NCBI GenBank assembly: GCA_024637195.1
Contig: JAGXFN010000010.1
Coordinates: forward strand, 168,847-228,203
Source of the DNA: Arcobacter sp.
GTDB lineage: Bacteria; Campylobacterota; Campylobacteria; Campylobacterales; Sulfurimonadaceae
Length of the DNA: 59,357 nucleotides
Direction: 5' to 3'
The translations under genes and the position numbers were made by a program. The notes beneath the pieces are model-generated. The model saw only the letters and a program-made list of their open reading frames with translations, had not been told where the DNA came from and made no database searches. Below are positions 8,711 to 18,206 of the stretch, one piece after another (position 1 is the stretch's first letter; every line of letters starts with the position of its first letter).

Positions 8711-9931
8711 TCAGGCGGCCGCTTTTTTCTTTCCCATCTCATCCACTATCTTGGCCACGCACATATCCGACGTCACATTTACCGCGGTACGCGCCATATC
8801 CAAGATCCTGTCAACGGCTACGATCAAGGCCAGATACTCAATAGGCAGACCCGCCTGCTGTAAAATAATGACCATCATCACCAACGATGCCGAGGGAAGA
8901 GCGGCCACACCGATGCTAAGCGCAACGACGGTGGCGCCCAAAAGAAGCTGATCGCCCAGGGTAAGTGCCGTACCGGAGAGGTTGGCGATATAGAGAACGG
9001 CGATGCTCAGGTAGGCCGCCGTACCGTCCATGGAGATCGTCGCGCCCAGTGGCAAAACAAAGGCCGAACTCTCCTTGGAGACGCCTCCTTTTTTCTGGGC
9101 TGTCTTCATGCTGACGGGCAGAGTAGCCGCACTTGAGGCGGTCGAAAAGGCCATCAGAGGCACCTCTTTGATGGCGCTCAGATAGCGATAAGGGTTCACC
9201 TTTGTAAAGAGTGCGACGATGGCGGGAAGGGTGAGCAGCCCGTGCAGAAGAAGAACAGCCAAAACCAAAAGAATATACTTCCACAGACCGATAATGACCC
9301 CGATCCCCTGATCCGCAACGATATAACTTATCAAAGAGAAGACACCCAGCGGTGTAAGCGCAACGATCCACTCCGCGATTTTGAGCATAGCACTGCTGAT
9401 GGCGGAGAAAAAATCGAACATGCTCTCTTGATGTTCCTGCTTGAGATAGAGACTGGCAATGCTCAAAAAGAGCGCAAAGACGATGACCTGCATCATGTTT
9501 CCGCCGGCGAGGGCATGAAAAATATTGCTAGGGATGAAGCTAAGAAACATCTCCTGAAATGAAAAAGACGCGAGCGTATCTGCTCCCGTGTAGCTCAGAC
9601 CTTCGCTGGAGACGTGCTCGCCTATAGGAAAGACATTGATTGCCACAATAGCAAGCAGCACGGCCAACGAGGTAGTCAGAAGGTAGAGTGAGATCGTCTT
9701 GGAACCAATCTTTTTAAGCTGCTCTAGCGATCCCAGTCCGGCGATAGCGACATAAACAGAGGCAAAGACCAAGGGGACGACCAGCATCTTCAAAAAAGCG
9801 ACAAAGGCCTTGCCGATGATCTCTTGCTTAAGAGCATACTCGCCCAGGTAGATGCCAAAAAGAATACCAAAGATAATCCCTAGAAGTACCAGGACATTGG
9901 AGGTGAAATAATGTTTAAATTTTATAGACAT
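8711..9931 (-). CDS. dicarboxylate/amino acid:cation symporter (DAACS family)
   Basis: This 406-residue inner-membrane protein belongs to the GltP/DctA family, which imports C4-dicarboxylates, glutamate or other amino acids with H+ or Na+. Signs are the serine-rich re-entrant loop STASSAATLPVSMK near residue 260, the MDGTAAYLS segment near residue 300 and the DRILDMARTAVNVTSD near residue 375, which carries substrate-contacting Asp and Arg. Eight membrane helices are expected. It is a single gene, divergent from the other transporter at 10048, the two sharing about 116 bases of control region. The substrate cannot be decided from sequence alone. Confidence 0.88.
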   Translation of the reverse strand: MSIKFKHYFTSNVLVLLGIIFGILFGIYLGEYALKQEIIGKAFVAFLKMLVVPLVFASVYVAIAGLGSLEQLKKIGSKTISLYLLTTSLAVLLAIVAINVFPIGEHVSSEGLSYTGADTLASFSFQEMFLSFIPSNIFHALAGGNMMQVIVFALFLSIASLYLKQEHQESMFDFFSAISSAMLKIAEWIVALTPLGVFSLISYIVADQGIGVIIGLWKYILLVLAVLLLHGLLTLPAIVALFTKVNPYRYLSAIKEVPLMAFSTASSAATLPVSMKTAQKKGGVSKESSAFVLPLGATISMDGTAAYLSIAVLYIANLSGTALTLGDQLLLGATVVALSIGVAALPSASLVMMVIILQQAGLPIEYLALIVAVDRILDMARTAVNVTSDMCVAKIVDEMGKKKAAA

Positions 9932-10047
9932 ATGCTAAAAGCCTCTCTTGTGAGCGCAGAGTATAACAATTTTTACCTTATACCCTTTTAGCTTCTCTTT
10001 AAAGAAGAGTCGGCACAATGTGTCAGATACTATATGAAGGCTCCCCG

Positions 10048-11406
10048 ATGCAAAATGATGCAGTAGAACAGACAAAAAAGATCTTTCTGGCGCTGGGATT
10101 GGGAACATTGGCATTTGCACTGATGTTCTCTTTTTTTACGCTTCAGCAGTCGTTCCTGGTTGCATTTATCGTCTTGATGGTGAGTCTGTGGACCAATGAG
10201 GCTCTTCCTTTGGCGGTAGTCTCGCTTCTGCCCATTGTTATTTTTCCCGCTGCGGATATCCTTTCGACAAAAGAGACTGCCGAAAACTATGCAAATCCGA
10301 TCATATACCTCTTTTTAGGCGGTTTTTTACTGGCGATAGCGGTCGAGAAGACGGGGCTGCATAAGTGGATTGCCAACAAAATGCTCGCCCTTTTTCCTTC
10401 GACGGCCCGCGGGATCATCTTTGCGCTTATCTTTACCTCGGGACTTTTAAGCGCAGTTCTCTCCAACACCACCACAACCCTGCTGCTGCTTCCCATCGCG
10501 CTGTTTTTGAGCGATGACAACAGGCTAAAAGTACGCTTCGCTCTGGGGATAGCCTATGGGGCCAGTATAGGCGGGATTCTCACCCCCATAGGCACGCCGC
10601 CGAATCTTATACTTTTGGGGATAATGCAGGAGATGGGCCTCAACACCATCGCCTTTATCCAGTGGGTTTGGATGGTGGCTCCGCTTGTTTTGTGTATGTT
10701 TGTTTTTGCAGGATTTATTTTGAGCATGGGTCTTGAAAACCTGAAAATAGAAGCAGACCGGAAAACATCCGCGCTCAGTACAGACCAGAAGAAGGTGCTG
10801 TTTGTGCTCTTCGGAGTAATTTTTATGCTCTTTGTGAATGCCCCGATAAAGCCCTACTATAGTGGGTTAGGGCTGAGTGAAACGGGCATCTTGCTGGGTG
10901 CGGGTCTGCTTCTTTTCGCACCGCCTTTTAGCATCTTGGAGTGGATGCAGGACAAGAACAGTATTCCTTTTCGCATTATGTTTTTGTTTGGGGCGGGGTT
11001 TGCTATAGCAGACGCGTTTACGCAGACAGGCATGGCCAAAGAGATCGCTTCTTATCTTATTGCCTTGACCAGTCTGCCGATACTGCTCTTTATGCTGATC
11101 ATTGCGGCGATGGTGACCTTTACGACAGAGGTGACGAGCAACACAGCCCTGATCTCGATCATGCTCCCTATTCTTTATGAGGTGGCCAATGTGGCAGGTT
11201 TGGACGCACGGCTTTTTATGATGATCGCCACGATCTGCGCCTCCTACGCCTTTATGCTGCCCATCGCCACGCCGCCCAATGCCATTGCGATGAGTACAGG
11301 TGTTGTCAATGTCAAGACAATGGCGGCCTACGGGATAATCTTCAACATCGTCGGGATCTTTCTGATTGTCGCCATAGCGCAACTTTTATGGGCGAAGATA
11401 CTTTAA
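10048..11406 (+). CDS. SLC13/DASS-family anion transporter
   Basis: This inner-membrane carrier of about 452 residues has the duplicated SNT motifs of the divalent anion:Na+ symporters: SNTTTTLLLLP with TPIGTPPN in the first half and TSNTALISIMLP with PIATPPNA in the second. It likely moves di- or tricarboxylates or sulfate-like anions. I chose the ATG at 10048, with GAAGG seven bases upstream; an in-frame ATG at 10018, preceded by AAGAAGAG, would add 10 residues that look unlike the family. It is convergent with the biotin carboxylase gene, 15 bases away. Confidence 0.86.
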   Translation: MQNDAVEQTKKIFLALGLGTLAFALMFSFFTLQQSFLVAFIVLMVSLWTNEALPLAVVSLLPIVIFPAADILSTKETAENYANPIIYLFLGGFLLAIAVEKTGLHKWIANKMLALFPSTARGIIFALIFTSGLLSAVLSNTTTTLLLLPIALFLSDDNRLKVRFALGIAYGASIGGILTPIGTPPNLILLGIMQEMGLNTIAFIQWVWMVAPLVLCMFVFAGFILSMGLENLKIEADRKTSALSTDQKKVLFVLFGVIFMLFVNAPIKPYYSGLGLSETGILLGAGLLLFAPPFSILEWMQDKNSIPFRIMFLFGAGFAIADAFTQTGMAKEIASYLIALTSLPILLFMLIIAAMVTFTTEVTSNTALISIMLPILYEVANVAGLDARLFMMIATICASYAFMLPIATPPNAIAMSTGVVNVKTMAAYGIIFNIVGIFLIVAIAQLLWAKIL

Positions 11407-11421
11407 GCGCACAACTGTTTT

Positions 11422-12876
11422 TTAGTTTCTTACGCTGATCTTGTGCCTTTTAATTTTTTCTATTACCCTGGCAATAAGCGAGATCTTTTTCTCCTCATCT
11501 GCGAGTGAACTAACAGCGTTCAGGTTAAATAGCTCCATTCTTTTCTCAAGATAGTTGGTAGTCAGGTTTTCGGCAATGAAATCTTTGTCCCTTACGATCT
11601 CGCGGTGAAGCGGGATATTTGTCGTGATACCTTCGATATGGAACTCGTCCAGGGCTCTTTTCGCTTTTTTAACAGCCCCTTCCCAATCCAGAGCCCAGAC
11701 GATAAGTTTGCCTATCATTGAGTCGTAGTTGGTTGGAATTGTGTATCCCGAGTATATGCTTGTATCGAGTCTGACACCCGGCCCGCCCGGGGCCAGATAG
11801 TTTGTGATCGTTCCCGTCGAGGGCATAAAATTGTTTTGAGGGTTTTCCGCATTGATACGGAACTCAATTGCATAACCGCGAAATTTTATCTCCTCCTGCA
11901 AGAATTTTAGTTTGTCTCCCTCGGCAATCTCTATCATCCTTTGGATGATATCGATCCCCGAGATGATCTCCGTTACCGGATGTTCGACCTGAACTCTTGT
12001 GTTCATCTCTATAAAGTAGATGTTGTCTTCTTCATCGACCAGAAATTCTACTGTGCCCACACTCTCGTAGCCGAGTTTGAACATCGCCTTGGTTGAGACC
12101 CGGTAGATTTCCTTTCTGACGCTTTCATTCAATCGTGGAGAGGGCGCGATCTCGATGACTTTCTGGTGTCTTCGCTGGATCGAGCAGTCTCTCTCTCCTA
12201 GATGCAGAACATTTCCGTATTTGTCCGCAATGATCTGTACTTCTATATGGCGCGGATTCTCCACGTATTTCTCTATGAAGACCTCGCCTCTGCCAAAATA
12301 CTTTTGTGATTCTTTTGTCGCCGATTCAAACATCTCGTCAAAAAGTTTTGCGTTTTTTACTATTCTCATTCCCTTGCCACCGCCGCCGAATGCCGCTTTA
12401 ATGATAACCGGAAAACCGATCTGCGCAGCGATCTTGCCGGCATCTTTTTTGTCTGTAATAGGCTCATCTGTTCCTTCAAGTACCGGAACGCCTATCTCTT
12501 TCATCGCAACTTTGGAGGCCATCTTGTCTCCAAAGAGGGCGATATGCTCAGGTTTTGGACCGATAAAGATGATTCCTTTTGTTTCACAGGCTTTTGCAAA
12601 ATCGGCATTTTCGGAAAGAAAACCATATCCAGGATGAACCGCATCGCACTCGGCTTTCACTGCCAAGGCTATAATGCGTTCATAATCAAGATAGGCCTGG
12701 ATTGGATCTCCCATGATAGGATAGCACTCATCCGCCTTTCTGACCCAGATCCCTTCGACATCGACCTCTGAAAAGATAGCCACGCTTTTGATCTCAAGCT
12801 CTTTACATGCTCTTACGATCCTAAGTGCAATTTCGCCTCTGTTAGCAACAAGTATTTTGGAAATTTTTTGAGACAT
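11422..12876 (-). CDS. biotin carboxylase subunit (pyruvate/2-oxoglutarate carboxylase type)
   Basis: This 484-residue ATP-grasp enzyme carboxylates biotin on a carrier protein. It opens with KILVANRGEIALRIVRACKE, has the ATP loop AAFGGGGKGMRIV near residue 160, EKYVENPRHIEVQI, and the catalytic EMNTRVQVEHPVTE near residue 290. The C-terminal extension past the usual 449 residues of AccC resembles stand-alone A subunits of pyruvate or 2-oxoglutarate carboxylase, so it may feed oxaloacetate or the reductive TCA cycle. An AccC role in fatty acid synthesis remains possible. The start at 12876 has GGAGA upstream; an ATG 20 codons further up lacks a ribosome-binding site. No carrier or B subunit is adjacent. 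Confidence 0.85.
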   Translation of the reverse strand: MSQKISKILVANRGEIALRIVRACKELEIKSVAIFSEVDVEGIWVRKADECYPIMGDPIQAYLDYERIIALAVKAECDAVHPGYGFLSENADFAKACETKGIIFIGPKPEHIALFGDKMASKVAMKEIGVPVLEGTDEPITDKKDAGKIAAQIGFPVIIKAAFGGGGKGMRIVKNAKLFDEMFESATKESQKYFGRGEVFIEKYVENPRHIEVQIIADKYGNVLHLGERDCSIQRRHQKVIEIAPSPRLNESVRKEIYRVSTKAMFKLGYESVGTVEFLVDEEDNIYFIEMNTRVQVEHPVTEIISGIDIIQRMIEIAEGDKLKFLQEEIKFRGYAIEFRINAENPQNNFMPSTGTITNYLAPGGPGVRLDTSIYSGYTIPTNYDSMIGKLIVWALDWEGAVKKAKRALDEFHIEGITTNIPLHREIVRDKDFIAENLTTNYLEKRMELFNLNAVSSLADEEKKISLIARVIEKIKRHKISVRN

Positions 12877-13001
12877 GATCTCTCCTGCTTGATTAGTTGG
12901 CATAATTTTAGAATATTTAGAAAAATAGTTCTTCACTATTAATGCTCATAAAGTTATCTGCTATTGCTTATTTTAGTGTTTATTTTTGCTAAAATATTGG
13001 A

Positions 13002-13877
13002 ATGAGAAGAAAAACATTGCAAAAAAGAGTACAGCTTGCCAATGATATCATGTACTACATCTACACGCATATTGATACCAATATCTGCATAGACGAACTA
13101 AGCAGCGACTTGGGTGTGAGTAAGTTCCATATGCACAGGATCTTCAAAGATGTCTTCGGGAAGAATATTTATGAGAGTATTAAATCAATACGGCTTCAAA
13201 AAGCTTCAAATCTGTTATTGACAAATAAGTATTCAACGATCACAGAGGTCGCTAATCTGTGCGGCTACAGTTCGCAGACATCTTTTATCCGTGTTTTTAA
13301 GAACCGTTTTGAGATGACGCCCAAAGAGTGGAGAAACGGAGGATATAAGAGCTATTCACAGCAGATACTCGAACAGTCACCCAAAGCGACGCGTTCTAGA
13401 GCGACATTTGATCATCTGGAGCCGAGTATTGTCAAGATGCCGGTATTTCATGCCTACTACATCAGACACCGCGGCTACAATGCAAGCATCAAGCAGACAT
13501 GGCAAAAACTGAAAACATGGATACTGGGCAATGAGCTGACACACTTCAAGCAGATCGCTCTTTTCCATGACAATCCAACGATAACACCCTTAGACGAATG
13601 CCAGTATGTAGCCTGTGTTGTTGCGGATGAAAATCAAAAGATAAGCAGTGATAGACTTCCGAATTTTAAAATCTCTGATGGGGTATATGCCAAATTTGAC
13701 CTGCAAGGAGAGCAGGGTGATAAGTTGAAGTTTATACACTGGGTCTATCATGAGTGGCTTCCTCGCAGCGAATATGAAACGACAACAAAACCTTCGTATG
13801 CTATCTACAAAGAGAACAATTATCTCTCGCAGGAGAGTAGATTTGATATGAGTTTTTATCTCTCGATAAAGTTTTGA
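13002..13877 (+). CDS. AraC-family regulator with GyrI-like effector domain
   Basis: This 291-residue cytoplasmic regulator has two helix-turn-helix units in residues 12-110 (ICIDELSSDLGVSKFHMHR and ITEVANLCGYSSQTSFIRVF, then MTPKEWR), the AraC/XylS DNA-binding pattern. Residues 135-291 look like a GyrI-like ligand-binding domain (YIRHRGYNASIKQTWQKL), the arrangement found in Rob- and SoxS-like multidrug regulators. It is divergent from the biotin carboxylase gene, with about 125 bases between their starts, and could control itself or that gene. The ligand is unknown. Confidence 0.85.
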   Translation: MRRKTLQKRVQLANDIMYYIYTHIDTNICIDELSSDLGVSKFHMHRIFKDVFGKNIYESIKSIRLQKASNLLLTNKYSTITEVANLCGYSSQTSFIRVFKNRFEMTPKEWRNGGYKSYSQQILEQSPKATRSRATFDHLEPSIVKMPVFHAYYIRHRGYNASIKQTWQKLKTWILGNELTHFKQIALFHDNPTITPLDECQYVACVVADENQKISSDRLPNFKISDGVYAKFDLQGEQGDKLKFIHWVYHEWLPRSEYETTTKPSYAIYKENNYLSQESRFDMSFYLSIKF

Positions 13878-13906
13878 CGGCCTAGTCAGAAGAACTCTCT
13901 TGTGTT

Positions 13907-14803
13907 TCATAAAAGCAGTGTTTCGCTCGCTTTTATATAGATCTCTTTCGCATCCAGCAGTTCCCGCTTTGGAAACTGTGTCCGGTTGAAAGTCTGCTGG
14001 CGTTTTGCCAATTGCGCCGTGTGTGTGATGATCTGCTCGGTCATCTCTTCCTTACTGATGCGCCCGTCGAGATAGTCGAAGACCTCGATAATCCCTATCG
14101 CTTTGAGCGCATTGGGCAGACGGCTGTAGGTATGCTCCAGACGGCAGACTTCATCGATCAGTCCACTTCCTATCATCTTGTATGTACGTTCGCGTATGCG
14201 CCCGCGCAGTGTTTCGCGCGCGATATCTATCTCGTAGATCGGAAGCGAGCGGATAATCGGTTCCGGCGGAAACTTTTTGAAGTACTCCGTCGGTGTCATC
14301 GCGGTCTGGACATAAAGCAGAAGCATCTTTTCTATGCGGTAGCGGTCGCTCGGTTCGATTCCTGTCATATAGAGCGGATCAGCCTCGCGCAACAGTCGAT
14401 AGGCCGAAGGAAGGTCCTGCAAAAGCTCTTCGACCCGCTTGTGCGTTGTCTCGGAGTACTCGGGAATGGGTGATAAGCCCTGAAGCAGGGTGCGCAGATA
14501 GAAGCTGCTTCCGCCGACAATGAGAAGATTCTTTTTCTCGGCGAGGCATCGTTCTTTCAGCTCGCCGTAGAGCTTTTCGAAGATGGCTACAGAAAAAGGC
14601 TCGTTCGGATGGATGAGGTCTATGCCGTAGTGTTTTACCAAGGTGAGTTCATCGGCAGAAGGCTTGGCGGAGGCGATATCTATCTCTTTGTAGATCGAGA
14701 GCGAGTCGAGCGACAAGATATAGGCCTCGTGTTCACGCGCAAGTTTCAAGGCCAGCTCACTTTTGCCCGAGGCAGTAGGTCCGATCAGCGCAATTTCTTT
14801 CAT
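13907..14803 (-). CDS. miaA: tRNA dimethylallyltransferase
   Basis: This 298-residue enzyme transfers a dimethylallyl group to A37 of tRNAs reading UNN codons. The P-loop GPTASGKSELALKLA begins at residue 8, DSLSIYKEIDIASAKPS near residue 33 is the substrate motif, and LIVGGSSFYLRTLLQGL follows near residue 96. Length is normal (about 290-310). It is convergent with the AraC-type gene and divergent from the DUF2628 pair; no other gene shares its transcript. Nothing unusual was noted. Confidence 0.95.
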   Translation of the reverse strand: MKEIALIGPTASGKSELALKLAREHEAYILSLDSLSIYKEIDIASAKPSADELTLVKHYGIDLIHPNEPFSVAIFEKLYGELKERCLAEKKNLLIVGGSSFYLRTLLQGLSPIPEYSETTHKRVEELLQDLPSAYRLLREADPLYMTGIEPSDRYRIEKMLLLYVQTAMTPTEYFKKFPPEPIIRSLPIYEIDIARETLRGRIRERTYKMIGSGLIDEVCRLEHTYSRLPNALKAIGIIEVFDYLDGRISKEEMTEQIITHTAQLAKRQQTFNRTQFPKRELLDAKEIYIKASETLLL

Positions 14804-14899
14804 AAACGTATTTTAACCGCTGTTGGGGATTTGTGCAAGTAGAAAAAAAGAATTTTTGTCATAGAATATTTCTTCAAGTCTTTTATGCAAGGAATTATG

Positions 14900-15409
14900 A
14901 TGAACGAACACACTAGCGAGTACGAGGCCCGGATGCTGGAGGCCTTTGTAGATAAGCCTGAACAACCCGAAAAAGGGCTCTGGTATGCCAATGCCTTTTC
15001 AAAGTACAATATCAACGGGATAGATTCAATGCGATGGAAGTGGTCATGGTGGGCCTTTTTCGGCGGGATTTGGTTTTTGCTGTATCGCAAGGCTTATTCT
15101 GCGGCAGGCGGGCTCTTTCTGCTCTCCTTTGCGGCCGCATTTATCCCTCCTGCAGGTCTTATCCTCTGGATACTTACCGGCGGCTACGCGATCTATTTTG
15201 TCTACAAGGTTTACAAGAACAAGAAACTCCAGATCGAAGCCACGCAGGCGGATGAGGAGCAGCGCATAGAGATGATGCGTGAGCTTGGCGGATACAACCA
15301 GTGGGTCCTTGTCGTTGCAGTCATCTTAAACCTGCTCGTGCTGGTTGGCATCATCTTCGCATTATCGGCGGGAATGTCAATGGAGTCGGCTGAATACCAA
15401 GGCTTCTGA
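14900..15409 (+). CDS. DUF2628-like membrane protein, first of a tandem pair
   Basis: This protein of about 169 residues has a soluble N-terminal 35-40 residues, the hallmark RWKWSWWAFFGGIWFLLYRK near residue 45, and three hydrophobic segments, the last near the C terminus. The pattern WxWWAFFxxxxxxLYRK is that of DUF2628, whose function is not known. I chose the ATG at 14900 because AAGGA lies six bases before it; ATGs at 14897 and 14885 are alternatives. Its last base is the first of the next gene, a clear paralogue. Confidence 0.75.
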   Translation: MNEHTSEYEARMLEAFVDKPEQPEKGLWYANAFSKYNINGIDSMRWKWSWWAFFGGIWFLLYRKAYSAAGGLFLLSFAAAFIPPAGLILWILTGGYAIYFVYKVYKNKKLQIEATQADEEQRIEMMRELGGYNQWVLVVAVILNLLVLVGIIFALSAGMSMESAEYQGF

Positions 15410-15921
15410 TGCAAAACAAGTATGAAGAGATAAATGCGTATGAATATAAAATGATCGAGGCCTTCATCGACAAGCCCGAAGTGACTTCCTGGTATGTTCA
15501 AGCGTTTAAAAAGTTCGATGTCAATGGCGTCGATGTAATGCGGTGGCACTGGTCATGGTGGGCCTTTTTTGGCAATATTTTCTATCTTCTCTACCGCAAG
15601 TCCTACCTGGCGGCGGGCGTGCTTTTTCTGCTGACACTTGTAGCGGGAGTGATCCCTTTTGGCGGGCTGATTTTGTGGATCATAACAGGCGGATATGCTC
15701 CCTATTTTGTCTACAAGACCTACAAAGAGAAGCGCCTCGAAGTCGAGAGTATGATAGAAGATGAGAGTAAGCGCATAGAGACGATGCGTCTTGTCGGTGG
15801 CTATAATGACTGGGCCATCTGGGTCGCTGTTATTATCCATATCTTCATCTGGATCGCTTTTTTTTCGATGATCGGCGTCTTTTTGACAATGCTGGGTCTG
15901 GCCGCGGCCAATGCAATTTAA
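15409..15921 (+). CDS. DUF2628-like membrane protein, second of a tandem pair
   Basis: This 170-residue protein closely follows its neighbour: EYKMIEAFIDKPE against EARMLEAFVDKPE, RWHWSWWAFFGNIFYLLYRK against the same motif, LILWIITGGYAPYFVYKTYK, and a coupled MRLVGGYNDWAI segment. The two arose by local duplication and are kept in one operon, overlapping by a base. Three membrane segments are predicted. The C terminus (from about residue 140) is the most diverged part. Function is unknown. It also overlaps the lipoprotein hydrolase gene by 11 bases. Confidence 0.75.
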   Translation: MQNKYEEINAYEYKMIEAFIDKPEVTSWYVQAFKKFDVNGVDVMRWHWSWWAFFGNIFYLLYRKSYLAAGVLFLLTLVAGVIPFGGLILWIITGGYAPYFVYKTYKEKRLEVESMIEDESKRIETMRLVGGYNDWAIWVAVIIHIFIWIAFFSMIGVFLTMLGLAAANAI

Positions 15922-16777
15922 ACAGCAGTTGCTCTTTCTTGTGCTGGCCTTGAGCTTTCAAGGCTGCACCTCGCTTTTCTTCTACCCTGACAGCACACTC
16001 TACCGGACGCCAAAATTTTACGAACTGAAGTATGATGATGTCTATTTTGAGTCTACAGACACCCTCACTCTGCATGCATGGCATATCTACCCGCCGCAGG
16101 AGGCAGGTGCATCAAAGGGGCTGATCTTTGTCGCGCATGGCAATGCCCAAAACCTCTCTTCACATTTTGTCTCCTGGGTCTGGTTGATAGAGGAGGGGTA
16201 TGAACTCTTTATCTTTGACTACCGCGGCTACGGACAGTCACAGGGGAGTGCAGATCTCAAAGGTACGATTGAAGATACCCGAGCCGCATTGGAGTATCTC
16301 GATACACAGTATGGGGGAGAGTACTTCGCATGCGGCCAGTCTCTGGGCGGCTCGCTTTTACTCAACGCGCTGCACAACAGAGAGAACAGCCGTATCAAGG
16401 CACTCATTATCGACTCGGCTTTTACGGGTTTCGCCGACATTGCCAATGAAAAGATGGCGCAGAGCTGGCTGACCTGGCCTTTTCAGTGGATACCTTATCT
16501 TACTATGAGTTCTGCGTACGAGGCCAAAGAGAAGATCTCTCAGGTCAACAAACCCCTTCTTCTTCTGCACGGTTCTTTGGACAGAACAGTCTCGCCAAAC
16601 AACTCATGGCAGCTCTTTGAGCATGCTGCGATGCCAAAAGAGTTCTGGCTGGTGAAAAAAGCGTGGCATACCCAAGCCCTGGAAAACCAAAAAGCTAGAG
16701 AGGATTTTCTGAGGTTTTTACAAGAGGAGAGGAGCCATTTCAATCAGGCCTATTCGGTCATGAAAATATACGAGTAG
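15911..16777 (+). CDS. alpha/beta hydrolase, putative lipoprotein
   Basis: This 288-residue protein begins with a hydrophobic signal and lipobox-like LSFQGC (Cys19), so it is probably anchored in a membrane facing the periplasm. The hydrolase fold shows the oxyanion-side HGNAQN, the nucleophile elbow GQSLGG near residue 142, LLLHGSLDRTVSP with the acid Asp, and HTQAL with a candidate catalytic His. Such proteins act on esters or peptides, often called BAAT/FrsA-like hydrolases; the substrate is unknown. Its start lies inside the preceding DUF2628-like gene, so it belongs to that operon. Confidence 0.78.
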   Translation: MQFKQQLLFLVLALSFQGCTSLFFYPDSTLYRTPKFYELKYDDVYFESTDTLTLHAWHIYPPQEAGASKGLIFVAHGNAQNLSSHFVSWVWLIEEGYELFIFDYRGYGQSQGSADLKGTIEDTRAALEYLDTQYGGEYFACGQSLGGSLLLNALHNRENSRIKALIIDSAFTGFADIANEKMAQSWLTWPFQWIPYLTMSSAYEAKEKISQVNKPLLLLHGSLDRTVSPNNSWQLFEHAAMPKEFWLVKKAWHTQALENQKAREDFLRFLQEERSHFNQAYSVMKIYE

Positions 16778-16830
16778 GGCTGTACTGTAAGTCTAAGTGC
16801 GTTATTATTTCAAAAAATCCAGGACAGACA

Positions 16831-17691
16831 GTGCACAGACTTTTGACTCCGATGAGACATTTTAACGAACTGGTGATGTTTCAGCACTCCATCTTTTCGC
16901 TTCCATTTATCTTTATCGCGATGATCGTCTCTGCCGACGGCTGGTTCGGCTGGCACCTTCTGTTTTTGGGTATTCTCGCAGCGGTAAGTGCGCGCAATTT
17001 TGCCATGGGGCTGAACCGCTACGCCGACCGGGACATAGACGCGAAAAACCCCCGCACGCAAACCCGCCCCAGTGTTGACGGACGCATCAGCCCGGGCGCC
17101 ATTCTGGCCTTTACCGTGTTCAATGCTCTGGTCTTTATCACTGTCGCCTACTTTGTCAACATGCTGGCGTTCTCTCTTGCCCTGCCGATTCTGGCCATTT
17201 TGGGTTCTTACTCCTATTTTAAACGCTTTTCGGCGCTGGCACACATCATCTTGGGACTCTCGTTGGCGCTTGCTCCTCTTGCGGGGGTCGTTGCAGTCGA
17301 GGCGGCTGTTCCTTTGTGGTCGCTCTACCTGAGTGCGGGCGTGCTTTTTTGGGTGGCGGGTTTTGACCTGCTTTATTCGCTTCAAGACATCGAGTTTGAC
17401 ACCAAGGAGGGGCTTCACTCCATCCCCTCGCGTTTCGGCGCTAAAAACACCTTTAGGACAGCGCAGGTTTTTCATCTGCTGACGGTTATCTTTTGGGCTC
17501 TCTTTGTCATGGAAGCAGACTTGGGTCTTTTTGCTGCTATAGCAGTTCTTTTTTCGGCTGCGATGCTGGGATATGAGCACTATCTTGTAAATAAAGATTT
17601 CAGCAAAATCGATCGGGCTTTTTTTACAGTTAATGGATATTTGGGTATCATATTTATTGGTTTAATTATTATTGAAAAGGTGAGCAACTGA
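16831..17691 (+). CDS. mqnP: UbiA-type prenyltransferase of menaquinone synthesis
   Basis: This 286-residue polytopic inner-membrane enzyme attaches a prenyl chain to an aromatic acceptor. The first Asp-rich motif is NRYADRDIDAKNPRTQTRP near residue 61, the second YSLQDIEFDTKEGLHSIP near residue 185; both bind the prenyl diphosphate through Mg2+. Campylobacterota make menaquinone by the futalosine route, where this family serves as MqnP. The start is GTG at 16831 with AGGA five bases upstream; the ATG at 16852 is an alternative. It overlaps the next gene at ATGA-style spacing, suggesting an operon with two small genes. Confidence 0.85.
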   Translation: MHRLLTPMRHFNELVMFQHSIFSLPFIFIAMIVSADGWFGWHLLFLGILAAVSARNFAMGLNRYADRDIDAKNPRTQTRPSVDGRISPGAILAFTVFNALVFITVAYFVNMLAFSLALPILAILGSYSYFKRFSALAHIILGLSLALAPLAGVVAVEAAVPLWSLYLSAGVLFWVAGFDLLYSLQDIEFDTKEGLHSIPSRFGAKNTFRTAQVFHLLTVIFWALFVMEADLGLFAAIAVLFSAAMLGYEHYLVNKDFSKIDRAFFTVNGYLGIIFIGLIIIEKVSN

Positions 17692-18206
17692 TGTCTGTAC
17701 CCCGTTTAGTCAAAGCACCTATCTCTTTAGTCTATGATGTCGCCAATGATGAGTCGCATGAACGCGAGTATCACTCCCTGAGCGAAGCCGATGATGACGC
17801 GATAGGGCAGTGGTTAAAGCTGGCCAAAGCCAAAGGTGAGACAAGCGAAAGCGATCCGATCGCCCTGAAGCTTCTTGTCGAGCTACACCGAAAAGTAGAC
17901 AATCTGGAGCATCTGATCAAGAATGAAAAACCAAGCCGCATCGGGCTTAGCTCTTCGGCACAGATCGAGAGTATCGGTTTCGGCTTTTTTAGTCTCGAAG
18001 ATGAAGAGTTCCAACCTTCGGTGCGTTACTACGGACGCATCACGATGCCGACCTATCCGCAGCGTGAGATAGGCGTTTTTTTTACAGCAGAAGATGAGAA
18101 ACTGGCCAAGATCGAGAAGATACATGACAGAGATGAAAAAGAGTGGGATGCTTATGTCACCGCGCGTGAACGCGTTATGATCCGTGAATTAAAAGGGAAC
18201 GAATGA
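17691..18206 (+). CDS. conserved hypothetical protein, possibly PilZ-like
   Basis: This 171-residue soluble protein is not recognised with certainty. The N-terminal half is acidic and helical (WLKLAKAKG, then LVELHRKVDNLEHLI). The second half has a beta-rich SRIGLSSSAQIESIGFGFFS and a closing helix EWDAYVTARERVMIRE. The strand pattern and final helix recall atypical PilZ domains that bind c-di-GMP, but no RxxxR motif is visible, so this is only a suggestion. It overlaps mqnP upstream by one base and the next gene downstream by four (ATGA), so translation is coupled. Confidence 0.6.
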   Translation: MSVPRLVKAPISLVYDVANDESHEREYHSLSEADDDAIGQWLKLAKAKGETSESDPIALKLLVELHRKVDNLEHLIKNEKPSRIGLSSSAQIESIGFGFFSLEDEEFQPSVRYYGRITMPTYPQREIGVFFTAEDEKLAKIEKIHDRDEKEWDAYVTARERVMIRELKGNE

